Origin: an uncultured Olsenella sp.
Lineage (GTDB): Bacteria; Actinomycetota; Coriobacteriia; Coriobacteriales; Atopobiaceae
NCBI GenBank assembly: GCA_947253595.1
Contig: CAMXZR010000011.1
Span: forward strand, 1 to 28,744
Direction of reading: 5' to 3'
Length of the DNA stretch: 28,744 nt
The notes beneath the pieces are model-generated. The model had not been told where the DNA came from. It saw nothing but the letters and a program-made list of their open reading frames with translations, and ran no database searches. Positions 1 through 6,356 of the stretch are shown one piece after another (positions within the stretch are counted from its first letter, which is position 1; the number at the start of each line of letters is the position of its first letter). A program made the translations under genes and the position numbers.

Positions 1-561
1 GATGCACAGCGTGGGACGGGCGGGTATGGGCGGCTCCCCCACGCGGAGGTAGCGCAGAGCCACCGCAACGGAGACGAGCACGAAGGCGACGACCCCGAAC
101 CAGAAGGACGCCGTCCCCACGTCGGCCCTACCTATGGCGGGGGCGGTGATCGATGCCGCGACGATGCCCACGTAGACGATGTACCAGCTGGGGAAGACCT
201 GCCCCAGCTGGAAGTGCAGCACGAAGCGGGCGGTGAACCATACGATGAGCACCAGGTGCAGGGCGAGGCCAAGGTACCAGAGGAGGTAGCCCAGGGGCTC
301 AAGCACCGACTTGGCATATCCGGCGAGCAGCAGGAGCGACATGGGGAAGGTGCCCGCGATGCTGGCAAGCATGGGGTTGGCCATGTCGCGCTTAAAGTCC
401 TCGGGATACAGCGCAAGCTTCGCCGCCAGGACGATTCCCATCACGGTGGCGAGGACCCCGCAGGCCATGCGGATGGGCTCGCCGTAGCTCTGGAGCAGGT
501 TTCCCAGGCCGACCAGGCCCAGCATCACGCCAGCGAGCGGAAGGGGGACTCTCCTAAGCAA
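1..561 (-). CDS. TDT-family (TehA/SLAC1-like) transporter, 3' end beyond window
   Basis: An open frame of 187 codons runs leftward off the window edge, so the C-terminus is missing. The product is very hydrophobic, with at least four to five membrane segments, and its N-terminus (VPLPLAGVMLGLVGLGNLL) and the segment NPMLASIAGTFPMSLLLLAGYAK match the tellurite-resistance/dicarboxylate transporter (TDT) family, which includes TehA, the sulfite exporter Ssu1 and malate transporters. The start is inferred to be TTG at 559-561, preceded by GGGAGG six bases upstream and overlapping the stop of the upstream C-GCAxxG-C-C gene by 8 bp, which suggests coupled translation. The substrate cannot be read from sequence. 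Its place downstream of a cysteine desulfurase-like gene and opposite a thiosulfate/selenium-type transporter makes a sulfur or selenium oxyanion plausible; that is inference. Confidence 0.72.
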   Translation of the reverse strand, partial: MLRRVPLPLAGVMLGLVGLGNLLQSYGEPIRMACGVLATVMGIVLAAKLALYPEDFKRDMANPMLASIAGTFPMSLLLLAGYAKSVLEPLGYLLWYLGLALHLVLIVWFTARFVLHFQLGQVFPSWYIVYVGIVAASITAPAIGRADVGTASFWFGVVAFVLVSVAVALRYLRVGEPPIPARPTLCI

Positions 562-1061
562 CGGAAGCCTCCCTCTTGGCCGCGACGACGTCCTCGATCT
601 TCAGGCGCACGAGGGGCTCGCCGCCCTCTCCGTCGAGGTTGGTCACGCCCTCCTCGCGACAGACGATGCTGGCGACCTTTCAGGCACGTGAGCACGCGGC
701 AGCAGAGGGCGTGCCTGCCGTTGTTGTCACGGAACCAGTCGTGTAGCTCGTGGGTGAGGCTCATGCACCTGACGACCTTGGGGTCCTGCGGGCCGTTCTG
801 CTCGGCGCGCCCGTAGAGCAGGCCGAGGGCGGCAACGCCCCCGTTGGCCGCACCGCACATGCAGCCGGACTTGCCCACGCCCACGGACATTCCCGAGACC
901 ATGGTGATGACCTGCTCGGACACGTCAAGCTTGAAGCAGTCGCAAATGGCGCACATGACTGCCTCATCGCAGAAGTAGCCACCCTTGTAGTAGCCCTCCG
1001 CCAGGCGCTGGACCTCGTGGGGGCTCACCTCCCTCGCGTTGATTCTAACGTTCGTAGCCAT
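554..1061 (-). pseudogene. C-GCAxxG-C-C family protein, frameshifted
   Basis: The N-terminal 128 residues carry the cysteine pattern of the C-GCAxxG-C-C family: Cys31, Cys37, Cys40 and Cys42, then CMCGAANGG (Cys67, Cys69) and a C-terminal Cys99, Cys120, Cys121, Cys126 group. Such proteins are small predicted redox or metal-cluster proteins of unknown reaction. After LTCLK the frame becomes arginine-rich and non-coding in character. The +1 frame from about 676 gives a convincing ending (VASIVCREEGVTNLDGEG through VVAAKREASVA) and stops at TAG 554-556, next to the following gene. One extra A in the AAA run at 678-680 explains the break: CTG AAG GTC GCC would restore a 168-residue protein. Start ATG 1059-1061 has GAGAGGGG upstream. 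It may be a recent pseudogene, a sequencing error or, less likely, a recoded gene. Confidence 0.75.
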
Positions 1062-1146
1062 GATGAAGCCCCTCTCCTTGAACCCTTTGTATGGCTATGC
1101 GTCACCTAGACCCGAGGGCCTGGAATTCACCGAGCTCGTATGTCAG

Positions 1147-2298
1147 CTACAAGATTTCGCGAAGCGCCCCCAGCGCCGCCTCCACATCGTCGACCGTGTT
1201 GAAGTAGCCGAACGAGAAGCGAATGGTGCCGTTGGGGTAGGTCCCCAATGTCTTGTGCGCGGACGGGGCGCAGTGTAGTCCCACGCGGACCATGATTCCA
1301 TGGTCAAAATCCAACTTTTTTGCGACGGTAGCCTCGTCGGCGCCAGGCGTCTGGATGGACACGACGGCCGTGCGTCCCTCGGTCCCACGCCTTCCGACCA
1401 GTCTGGCCGCTCCCCTCTCCTCCAGGGGGGCCAGACCCTCCATGAAGCGGGCCGCGAGCCCCATCTCGTGCCGGTGGATGGCGTCGACACCCGTCTTTGC
1501 GAGCCAGCCCAGGGCGGCATGCAGGCCATAGATGCCCGGGAGGTTCTGGGTGCCCGCCTCCAGACGGTCGGGCAGGAAGTCCGGGAGCTCCTCGGCGTGG
1601 CTGACGCTCCCCGTGCCGCCAGAGACGAGGGGCTCGAGCTGAAGGCCCAGGCCCTCCGCCAGGACGAGCCCGCCAATGCCCTGGGGGCCCATGAGGCCCT
1701 TGTGGCCGGTGAATGCCACGGCGTCGGCATGCAGCCCTTCCATGTCTATGGGAAGCACGCCCGCAGTCTGCGCGCTGTCGAGGAAGAAGCGGAGGCCGTG
1801 CTCCCGGCAGAAGGCACCCAGCTCGCGCACGGGCATGACGGTGCCACAGACGTTGCTCGCGTGCGTCATGACCAGGACGCGGGTGGCGGGAGTGAGGCAG
1901 GACTCGAGCGCGTCCAGGTCGAGCGCGCCCTCCCCGTCGCAGCGGGCGCGGGTGAAGCTCACGCCCCGGCGCTCCAGCTGGCGCAGGGGGCGCATGACGG
2001 CGTTGTGCTCCATGGAGGAGACGATCACGTGGTCGCCGGGCCGCAGGTAGCCCTTGAGCAGGACGTTGAGGGACTCGGTCACGTTCTTCGAGAAGACCAC
2101 GTTGGCGCAGTCCGAGCCCCCGAAGAGACCACAGACGAGCTCGCGCGTCTCGAAGACGACCTGCTCGGCGCCGTAGGCGTCCCCGTAGGCACCACGCCCC
2201 ACGTTGGTGCCCACGCGGGCAAGGTAGTCGTACACCGCCTGCGCCACGCAGGGCGGCTTGGGGAAGGTCGTGCTTCCGTTGTCGAGATAGATGCCCAT
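1147..2298 (-). CDS. Class V aminotransferase, cysteine desulfurase family
   Basis: A 383-residue PLP enzyme of fold type I. Visible features are the N-terminal YLDNGSTTFPKP, Asp174 in FLDSAQ (expected to contact the PLP pyridine nitrogen), Lys200 in FTGHKGLMGPQG (Schiff-base lysine), and Cys343 in VGLHCAPSAHKT, at the place of the catalytic cysteine loop of SufS/CsdB-type desulfurases. It is therefore expected to release sulfur or selenium from (seleno)cysteine as an enzyme-bound persulfide. The closest group I recognise is the class V aminotransferase set found beside selenium-trait genes (YedE, YedF/TusA, DUF3343), and those genes lie divergently next door. It is the first gene of a leftward group with the C-GCAxxG-C-C protein and the TDT transporter. 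It need not be the housekeeping Fe-S desulfurase, since no suf or isc genes are adjacent. Confidence 0.88.
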   Translation of the reverse strand: MGIYLDNGSTTFPKPPCVAQAVYDYLARVGTNVGRGAYGDAYGAEQVVFETRELVCGLFGGSDCANVVFSKNVTESLNVLLKGYLRPGDHVIVSSMEHNAVMRPLRQLERRGVSFTRARCDGEGALDLDALESCLTPATRVLVMTHASNVCGTVMPVRELGAFCREHGLRFFLDSAQTAGVLPIDMEGLHADAVAFTGHKGLMGPQGIGGLVLAEGLGLQLEPLVSGGTGSVSHAEELPDFLPDRLEAGTQNLPGIYGLHAALGWLAKTGVDAIHRHEMGLAARFMEGLAPLEERGAARLVGRRGTEGRTAVVSIQTPGADEATVAKKLDFDHGIMVRVGLHCAPSAHKTLGTYPNGTIRFSFGYFNTVDDVEAALGALREIL

Positions 2299-2362
2299 GT
2301 CTTCCGTTCGTCCCTGTGCGCGCGCCGCTGGCGGAAACGAATCAGCGGGCTCAAACGCTGGC

Positions 2363-2392
2363 AGTATATGTTGAGAAGAGTTGTTTTTTCAA
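2363..2392 (-). promoter_or_regulatory. Sigma70-type promoter of the aminotransferase operon
   Basis: On the minus strand TTGAAA (2387-2392) and TATACT (2363-2368) are separated by 18 bp, close to the vegetative consensus. They lie about 65 bp upstream of the aminotransferase start. It overlaps the outward promoter of the divergent transporter gene, so binding of a regulator or of polymerase could couple the two arms. Confidence 0.6.
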
Positions 2393-2394
2393 CA
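2369..2394. promoter_or_regulatory. Dyad TGTTGA-N14-TCAACA between divergent promoters
   Basis: A perfect 6-bp inverted repeat, TGTTGA (2369-2374) and TCAACA (2389-2394), is centred in the divergent intergenic region. It covers the -35 of the leftward promoter and the spacer and -35 of the rightward one. It could be an operator for a shared regulator. No regulator gene is adjacent, so the assignment is tentative. Confidence 0.35.
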
Positions 2395-2401
2395 CTATAA
2401 C
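2371..2401 (+). promoter_or_regulatory. Candidate promoter of the YedE-like transporter operon
   Basis: TTGAGA (2371-2376) and TATAAC (2396-2401) face rightward with a 19-bp spacer, longer than ideal. They lie about 30 bp upstream of the inferred GTG start of the transporter gene. Weaker than the opposing promoter. Confidence 0.4.
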
Positions 2402-2432
2402 GATAGCCAGGGGCGTCGGAGAGGAGACGAAC

Positions 2433-3518
2433 GTGGATACAAAGAGGGAGAAGACGGCGATCGTTGCGGGGGGTGCGGTGATTGGCGTCATCGCGTCGCT
2501 CCTCGTGTACTTCGGCAACCCCGGCAACATGGGCTTCTGCATCGCCTGCTTCATGCGCGACACCGCAGGTGCCCTGGGCCTCGACTCCGCCGTCGCAGTC
2601 CAGTACATCCGGCCCGAGATCATCGGCCTGATTCTGGGCGGCACGGCCATGGCCGTCGCCAACAAGGAGTTCGCCCCCAAGGGCGGAAGCGCCCCCGTCA
2701 CCCGCTTCGTGCTCGGCTTCTTCGCCATGGTGGGTGCCCTCATGTTCCTCGGCTGCCCCTTCCGCATGATTCTGCGCCTCGCGGGCGGCGACCTCAACGC
2801 TGTCTGGGGCATCGTGGGCTTCGTCCTGGGCATCGCCTGCGGCGTCGTCTTCCTCAATCGCGGCTACAGCCTTGCCCGTTCCCACAAGATGAGCGTCGTC
2901 GAGGGGTCCATCATGCCCGTCGTCGCCATCATCCTGCTGGCGCTGGCCATCGCCGCTCCCGAGTTCATCCACTTCACCGAAGCGGGCAAGGGACCCGGCG
3001 CCCTGCACGCCGCCCTGGGCATCAGCCTCGTCGCCGGCCTGGTCGTCGGCGCCATCGCCCAGCGCACCCGCCTCTGCATGGTGGGCGGCATCCGCGACCT
3101 GATTCTCTTCCGCGACAACAAGCTGATCCTGGGCTTCGCGGCCATCTTCGTGGCGGCGCTCGCGACCAACTTCGTCCTCACCGCGGCAACTCCCGGAACC
3201 TTCTTCAGGCTGGGCTTCGCCGAGCAACCCATCGCCCACACCGACGCGCTCTGGAATGCCCTGGGCACCTTCCTGCTGGGCCTCTCCTGCGTGCTCTTGG
3301 GCGGCTGCCCCCTGCGCCAGACCGTCCTATCTGGCGAGGGCAACTCCGACAGCACCATCACCATCCTGGGCCTCGTCGCGGGTGCCGCCTTCTGCCACAA
3401 CTTCGGCCTCGCCTCCAGTGGCTCTGGACCCACCCTCAACGGCATGGTCGCCACCGTCCTGGGCATCGTCGTGGTCCTGGGCATCGCCTACGCCAATAGC
3501 TTCTCGCGCAGCGAGTAG
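2433..3518 (+). CDS. yedE: YedE/TsuA-type sulfur/selenium transport membrane protein
   Basis: A 361-residue polytopic membrane protein with two Sulf_transp (YeeE/YedE, formerly DUF395) repeats. Characteristic cysteines sit in conserved membrane-loop motifs: Cys36 and Cys39 in GFCIACFMRD, Cys108 in FLGCPFR, Cys215 in RTRLCMVGG, Cys286 and Cys292 in VLLGGCPLRQ. TsuA/YeeE relatives take up thiosulfate through such a cysteine relay. The YedE subgroup is associated with selenium-using bacteria, and this length and motif set fit YedE better than a single-domain protein. The chosen GTG start (2433-2435) has GGAGAGGAG six bases upstream; an ATG-initiated frame from 2316 would run through the promoter region and lacks support. 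Downstream lie a TusA-like carrier and a DUF3343 protein, a known partner arrangement. Substrate (thiosulfate, a selenium species or another persulfide source) is not decided by sequence. Confidence 0.85.
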   Translation: MDTKREKTAIVAGGAVIGVIASLLVYFGNPGNMGFCIACFMRDTAGALGLDSAVAVQYIRPEIIGLILGGTAMAVANKEFAPKGGSAPVTRFVLGFFAMVGALMFLGCPFRMILRLAGGDLNAVWGIVGFVLGIACGVVFLNRGYSLARSHKMSVVEGSIMPVVAIILLALAIAAPEFIHFTEAGKGPGALHAALGISLVAGLVVGAIAQRTRLCMVGGIRDLILFRDNKLILGFAAIFVAALATNFVLTAATPGTFFRLGFAEQPIAHTDALWNALGTFLLGLSCVLLGGCPLRQTVLSGEGNSDSTITILGLVAGAAFCHNFGLASSGSGPTLNGMVATVLGIVVVLGIAYANSFSRSE

Positions 3519-3590
3519 CCCACACAGCAAATGCCAGCCGGCCCGGTCACGACGCAGCTCCTGCCGGGCCGCAGGCAAGATAGGAGAAGC

Positions 3591-3794
3591 ATGAAGACCA
3601 TTGACGCACGCGGGCTTTCCTGCCCCGAGCCCGTCGTCCTCGCCCGCAACGCCTTGCGCAACGAGTCAGAGCTCGAGGTGCTTGTCGACAGCCCCGCCCC
3701 GCGCGAGAACGTCTCTCGCTTCGCTCGCAGCCAGGGCTGCGCCGTCGAGGTCGCCGACGTCGAGGACGGCTGGCGCATCTCAATCAAGCGCTAG
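3591..3794 (+). CDS. TusA/SirA-like sulfur carrier protein
   Basis: A 67-residue protein with the TusA-family CPxP motif: Cys11 in ARGLSCPEPV, placed as usual near the N-terminus after the first strand. The cysteine is expected to carry a persulfide or selenopersulfide. The start ATG has TAGGAG five bases upstream; a longer frame back to 3531 starts without such a site. The domain corresponds to the N-terminal half of YedF or to TsuB/YeeD, which pairs with TsuA/YeeE transporters. No C-terminal DsrE-like domain is present, so the gene is not a full YedF. It follows the transporter after 72 bp, in which a GGCCCGG/CCGGGCC pair could form a weak hairpin, and is directly followed by DUF3343. Confidence 0.85.
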   Translation: MKTIDARGLSCPEPVVLARNALRNESELEVLVDSPAPRENVSRFARSQGCAVEVADVEDGWRISIKR

Positions 3795-4058
3795 ATGGAG
3801 AGTCAGAGGCACCTCGTCGCCACCTTCGTCTCGCACTTCGCGGCCATGCGCTTCCGCAGCCTCTGCCAGAAGGTGGGATGGGAGGTCGAGCTCATGCCCG
3901 TGCCTCGCTCGCTCAGCAGTAGCTGCGGCACCTGCGCGAGCTACGTTCCCAGCACCGAGGGCGAGCCGTTGCCCGAGGGTGCCAGGAAGGACGAGCTCGA
4001 GCTCGTGGCACGGGAGGCGGACGGGGGGTTCGACATCGTCTGGAGGCACGAGGGATAG
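3795..4058 (+). CDS. DUF3343 protein, putative Se/S carrier-like
   Basis: An 87-residue protein beginning at the base after the TusA-like stop (TAG directly followed by ATG), so translation probably depends on re-initiation. The pattern HLVATFVSHFAAMRF, then PVPRSLSSSCGTCASY, fits the DUF3343 family, annotated as Se/S carrier-like and commonly found beside YedE and YedF in selenium-using anaerobes. Cysteines in SSSCGTC are candidates for persulfide binding. The C-terminus is acidic and ends in a TAG stop. The reaction is not known; association with sulfur or selenium delivery comes from gene context. Confidence 0.75.
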   Translation: MESQRHLVATFVSHFAAMRFRSLCQKVGWEVELMPVPRSLSSSCGTCASYVPSTEGEPLPEGARKDELELVAREADGGFDIVWRHEG

Positions 4059-4065
4059 GCGAATG

Positions 4066-4101
4066 ATCTGGCCAGGCTCGGTTTCCCAGGCCTGGCCAGA
4101 T
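4066..4101. terminator. Bidirectional hairpin between convergent genes
   Basis: ATCTGGCCAGGC (4066-4077) and GCCTGGCCAGAT (4090-4101) form a perfect 12-bp stem with a 12-base loop. It lies 8 bp after the DUF3343 stop and about 60 bp from the end of the convergent cupin gene, as expected for a two-way terminator. No clear T-run follows on either strand, so a Rho-assisted or operator role is also possible. Confidence 0.6.
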
Positions 4102-4159
4102 TGCACGCGAGCGCCTCGGCACCGAAGGGGCCAGACACCGGCGGGCGGCGTGCCCTCCC

Positions 4160-4816
4160 CTACTGGCCCAGGGTCAGGAGCAACACCATCTTGAAGCGCT
4201 TGTCCGCGCGTACGTAGTGCCTGCCGCCCGCGTTGAACTTGAAGTTCTCGCCCGCATGGATGCGGTGCTCCTCGCCCTCGTAGCCAATGGTAGCCTCGCC
4301 GTCCAGGGCAAAGACGATGGCCTCGCCCGGTGCCGAGTGCTCGGAGAGCCCCTGGCCCGCGTCGAAGCTCATGAGAGCGAGCTTCATTCCCGCGTTGTGC
4401 GCAAGGTCCATGTTCACGATGGACCCCTCCTGGTAGGGCAGGAGGTCTGCCAGCCTGAGTATCTGACCCGCCTTGAGTGCCTCGTTCATGTGCGCGTTCC
4501 TTCCAAGGTCGACTTCCACGTACCCGCTCCCGACATCCGTGCGCATTCCCATCGGAACGTCCGCAGGCACCACGGCAAGCTCTCCCGCCGCGAGCGCACG
4601 CGACTCCCCTACGCTCGTGTAGAGCTCGAGCGCGCCACCCTGGACGAAGACCAGCTTGGAGGTCGCGTAGCTCTCTGCGCTGATGTCGGTGTGGGCGGCG
4701 AGGGCAAAGCCCAGCGGGGTGCCGTCCGCCTCCGTGAGCCTGGAGGAGACCGTACATCCCGGCGGTGCCACGAGCTCGTTCGCGAGCGAGAACACGCTGC
4801 CTGCCTTGACTGCCAT
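4160..4816 (-). CDS. Two-domain cupin protein
   Basis: A 218-residue soluble protein with two cupin barrels. The first spans about residues 30-105 (VFVQGGALELY, then LAAGELAVVPADVPMGM), the second about 135-215 (HSAPGEAIVFALDGEATIGYEGEEH, then IHAGENFKFNAGGRHYVRA). The histidine set of a full metal site is incomplete in both halves, so it may be a sensor or binding protein rather than an enzyme. The start ATG has GAGG seven bases upstream. It lies 25 bp downstream of an HxlR-type regulator gene on the same strand, and an element upstream of it resembles one upstream of that regulator. Ligand and function are unknown. Confidence 0.75.
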   Translation of the reverse strand: MAVKAGSVFSLANELVAPPGCTVSSRLTEADGTPLGFALAAHTDISAESYATSKLVFVQGGALELYTSVGESRALAAGELAVVPADVPMGMRTDVGSGYVEVDLGRNAHMNEALKAGQILRLADLLPYQEGSIVNMDLAHNAGMKLALMSFDAGQGLSEHSAPGEAIVFALDGEATIGYEGEEHRIHAGENFKFNAGGRHYVRADKRFKMVLLLTLGQ

Positions 4817-4841
4817 GCTACCTCGATTCCCCGGCTTGTCC

Positions 4842-5225
4842 CTACGGCAGGGAGTCTGCCCGTTCGGCGCATAATGTTACCGATGCAAATGCAATTTTTT
4901 CGCACGCAGGGTCCACGACATGGGCCCTGGGGGACTCAGACTCCACGTGCGGAGGCACCTCCGGATACACGCGGCGCACCACGAGCCCACGCCCCTCCAT
5001 GTTGCGCAGGTTGCTGGTCAGCACCTTCTGCGAGATGCCGCTCACGGAGCGCCGCAGCTCGCCAAAGCGCAGGGGCCCATTCAGCAGGTCGCGCATGATG
5101 AGAAGGCGCCACTTGCTGCCGATGAGCTGGGCCGTGGTCTCGACGGGACAGGCGGGAAGGTCCGCCAGGCGGGGGCGCCCGTCGTTGCGATGCTCCTCGA
5201 AACCCGGGATCGGGGGTGCGACCAT
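4842..5225 (-). CDS. HxlR-family winged-helix regulator, abnormal C-terminus
   Basis: Residues 26-95 match the HxlR/MarR-like winged helix: CPVETTAQLIGSKWRLLIMR, RFGELRRSV, ISQKVLTSNLRNMEGRGLV, RRVYPEVPPHVE. Cys26 at the usual N-terminal place is the residue that senses quinones or electrophiles in YodB-type members. After HVE (about position 4941) the expected Y-S-L-T-x-x-G motif and C-terminal dimerisation helix are absent and the frame continues with an unrelated tail to TAG 4842-4844. Shifting frame by one base gives LSPPG, then a further unrelated stretch. The gene is therefore probably truncated or decayed at its 3' end, although the length (127 residues) looks normal. It precedes the cupin gene on the same strand. 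The ribosome-binding site (GAGAAGATGAAGC) is weak. Confidence 0.72.
   Translation of the reverse strand: MVAPPIPGFEEHRNDGRPRLADLPACPVETTAQLIGSKWRLLIMRDLLNGPLRFGELRRSVSGISQKVLTSNLRNMEGRGLVVRRVYPEVPPHVESESPRAHVVDPACEKIAFASVTLCAERADSLP
4868..4888 (-). promoter_or_regulatory. Shared element upstream of the cupin gene (copy 2)
   Basis: Read on the plus strand: CGCATA (4868-4873), 2 bp, GTTACC (4876-4881), 1 bp, ATGCAA (4883-4888). The same three-part arrangement occurs at 5258-5279 upstream of the HxlR gene. This copy ends 52 bp upstream of the cupin start, in an AT-richer patch inside the doubtful C-terminal part of the HxlR frame. It is a candidate HxlR operator and/or cupin promoter. Confidence 0.4.
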
Positions 5226-5257
5226 GCTTCATCTTCTCGTGAACGGGTGCGGGCAAG

Positions 5258-5287
5258 GCTATATGGTTACCTCATGCAAGCTATAGC
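5258..5287 (-). promoter_or_regulatory. Shared element upstream of the HxlR gene (copy 1), with dyad
   Basis: Read on the plus strand: GCTATA (5258-5263), 2 bp, GTTACC (5266-5271), 2 bp, ATGCAA (5274-5279). It is matched in order and spacing by the element at 4868-4888. A flanking TATAGC (5282-5287) makes an inverted repeat with GCTATA. It lies 32 bp upstream of the HxlR start, where autoregulation would be expected. TTGCAT to TATAGC spacing on the minus strand is only 10 bp, too short for a -35/-10 pair, so an operator is more likely than a promoter core. Confidence 0.4.
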
Positions 5288-5369
5288 ACAGCATGGCACC
5301 TGCTTTCCACTTGCGTGGCGGGCATGCCCCTTCTGGAGGCAGACGAATCCCGGGCACCTTGCCCCTTTG

Positions 5370-6347
5370 CTAGTCGTTCGTCACGACGACCTTCCCGTAG
5401 CCCATCTCGCCCTCGAGGAAGGAGTGTGCCTCGGACATGTGGGAAAGTGCAAAGACGCGCGTGGGGGCGAGGTTCATCCGATGGATCTTCACGAACGAGA
5501 AGAGCTCGTCCAGGCGCGCCTGGTCAACGTTGGCCGAATGGAAGCTCGTGAGGTAGCCGTTGGCGGGAAGGTCCACGATGGGGTCGAAGCCGTCCATGTA
5601 CCACACGCCGCCAAGCTGGCCCGTGCTGCAGACGATGCCACCCTCCTGCAGATGCAGGCAGCTGTCCTTGAGCGTCGCCGGCCCGACGAGCTCGAGCACG
5701 CGGTCGAGCGTCCTCCCCTCCAGGCACAGGTGGCCACCCTCGTCAGGCACGACCTAGTCGAAGCCGGCGTCGAGCAGAATCGTGGCCCTGCTCGGGGTCC
5801 TCGTGCTCCCCAGGAGGCGAACATGGGAAAACGCCGCCCGCGCGAGTCGGGCGAAGGCGACGCCGACCCCACTCGTCGCACCCCTAACCAGCACGCGCTG
5901 GCCATCCGTCAGACGCAGGTTCCCGAGCGATCCGAAGGCCGTGTAGCAGGTCTCGGGTATCGCGGCGAGCAGCTCCCAGGGCAGCTGGGAGTCCACGGTG
6001 TAGACCTGGTCGTTGGGGACGAGCACGTACTCGGCATAGCTGCCGTCGAAGGCACGGCCCATCTCGCCCATGATGGAGACCACCCTCTAGCCCACGGGCA
6101 GGCGCCCCTCGTCGGTGCTGAGGGCGACCTCCCCCACGCACTCGATCCCCAACACGCGGGGGAAGCGCACCGAGGGCGAGAGTCCCTTGCGCGTGAAGAC
6201 CTCGGAGTGGTTGAGCCCTCGTGCCATGACGTGCACGAGCGACCAGCCCGAACGGGGCCTGGGGACCGGAAGCTCCTCCTCCACCAGCTTCTCCGGACCG
6301 CCCGGCTCGCGTATGACGATGGCCCGCATCCTGTCTGGCAACCCCAT
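5370..6347 (-). pseudogene. Zinc-independent alcohol dehydrogenase/quinone oxidoreductase, two in-frame TAG codons
   Basis: A single 325-codon frame encodes an MDR-superfamily NADPH:quinone reductase-like protein. The N-terminal domain runs MRAIVIREPGGPEKLV to FPRVLGIECVGEV; the nucleotide-binding part has VLVRGATSGVGVAFARLA; the C-terminal part ends MGYGKVVVTND. The frame is interrupted by TAG at codon 87 (6087-6089, within LPVG*RVVSIMG) and TAG at codon 198 (5754-5756, within AGFD*VVPDEG). Both places are compatible with loss of Gln by a single C-to-T change. Everything else is in frame and well conserved, so decay is recent if real. The gene starts 9 bp after the ABC-transporter ATPase stop, with GGGGGAGG just upstream, so it was probably the last gene of that operon. 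Confidence 0.82.
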
Positions 6348-6356
6348 GTCCTCCCC

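Noticed and set aside
214..816. Long open frames on the opposite strand of most genes, for example across the C-GCAxxG/TDT genes and across proS/ispG (19638-22304).
   Set aside because: They are products of high GC in the third codon position, rich in Arg/Ala/Gly/His with no recognisable domains, and lie fully antisense to well-identified genes.
5754..6089. TAG codons in the quinone reductase as pyrrolysine or reassigned codons.
   Set aside because: TAG is the normal stop for most genes in the window, and the enzyme family has no known pyrrolysine member; both sites look like CAG-to-TAG changes.
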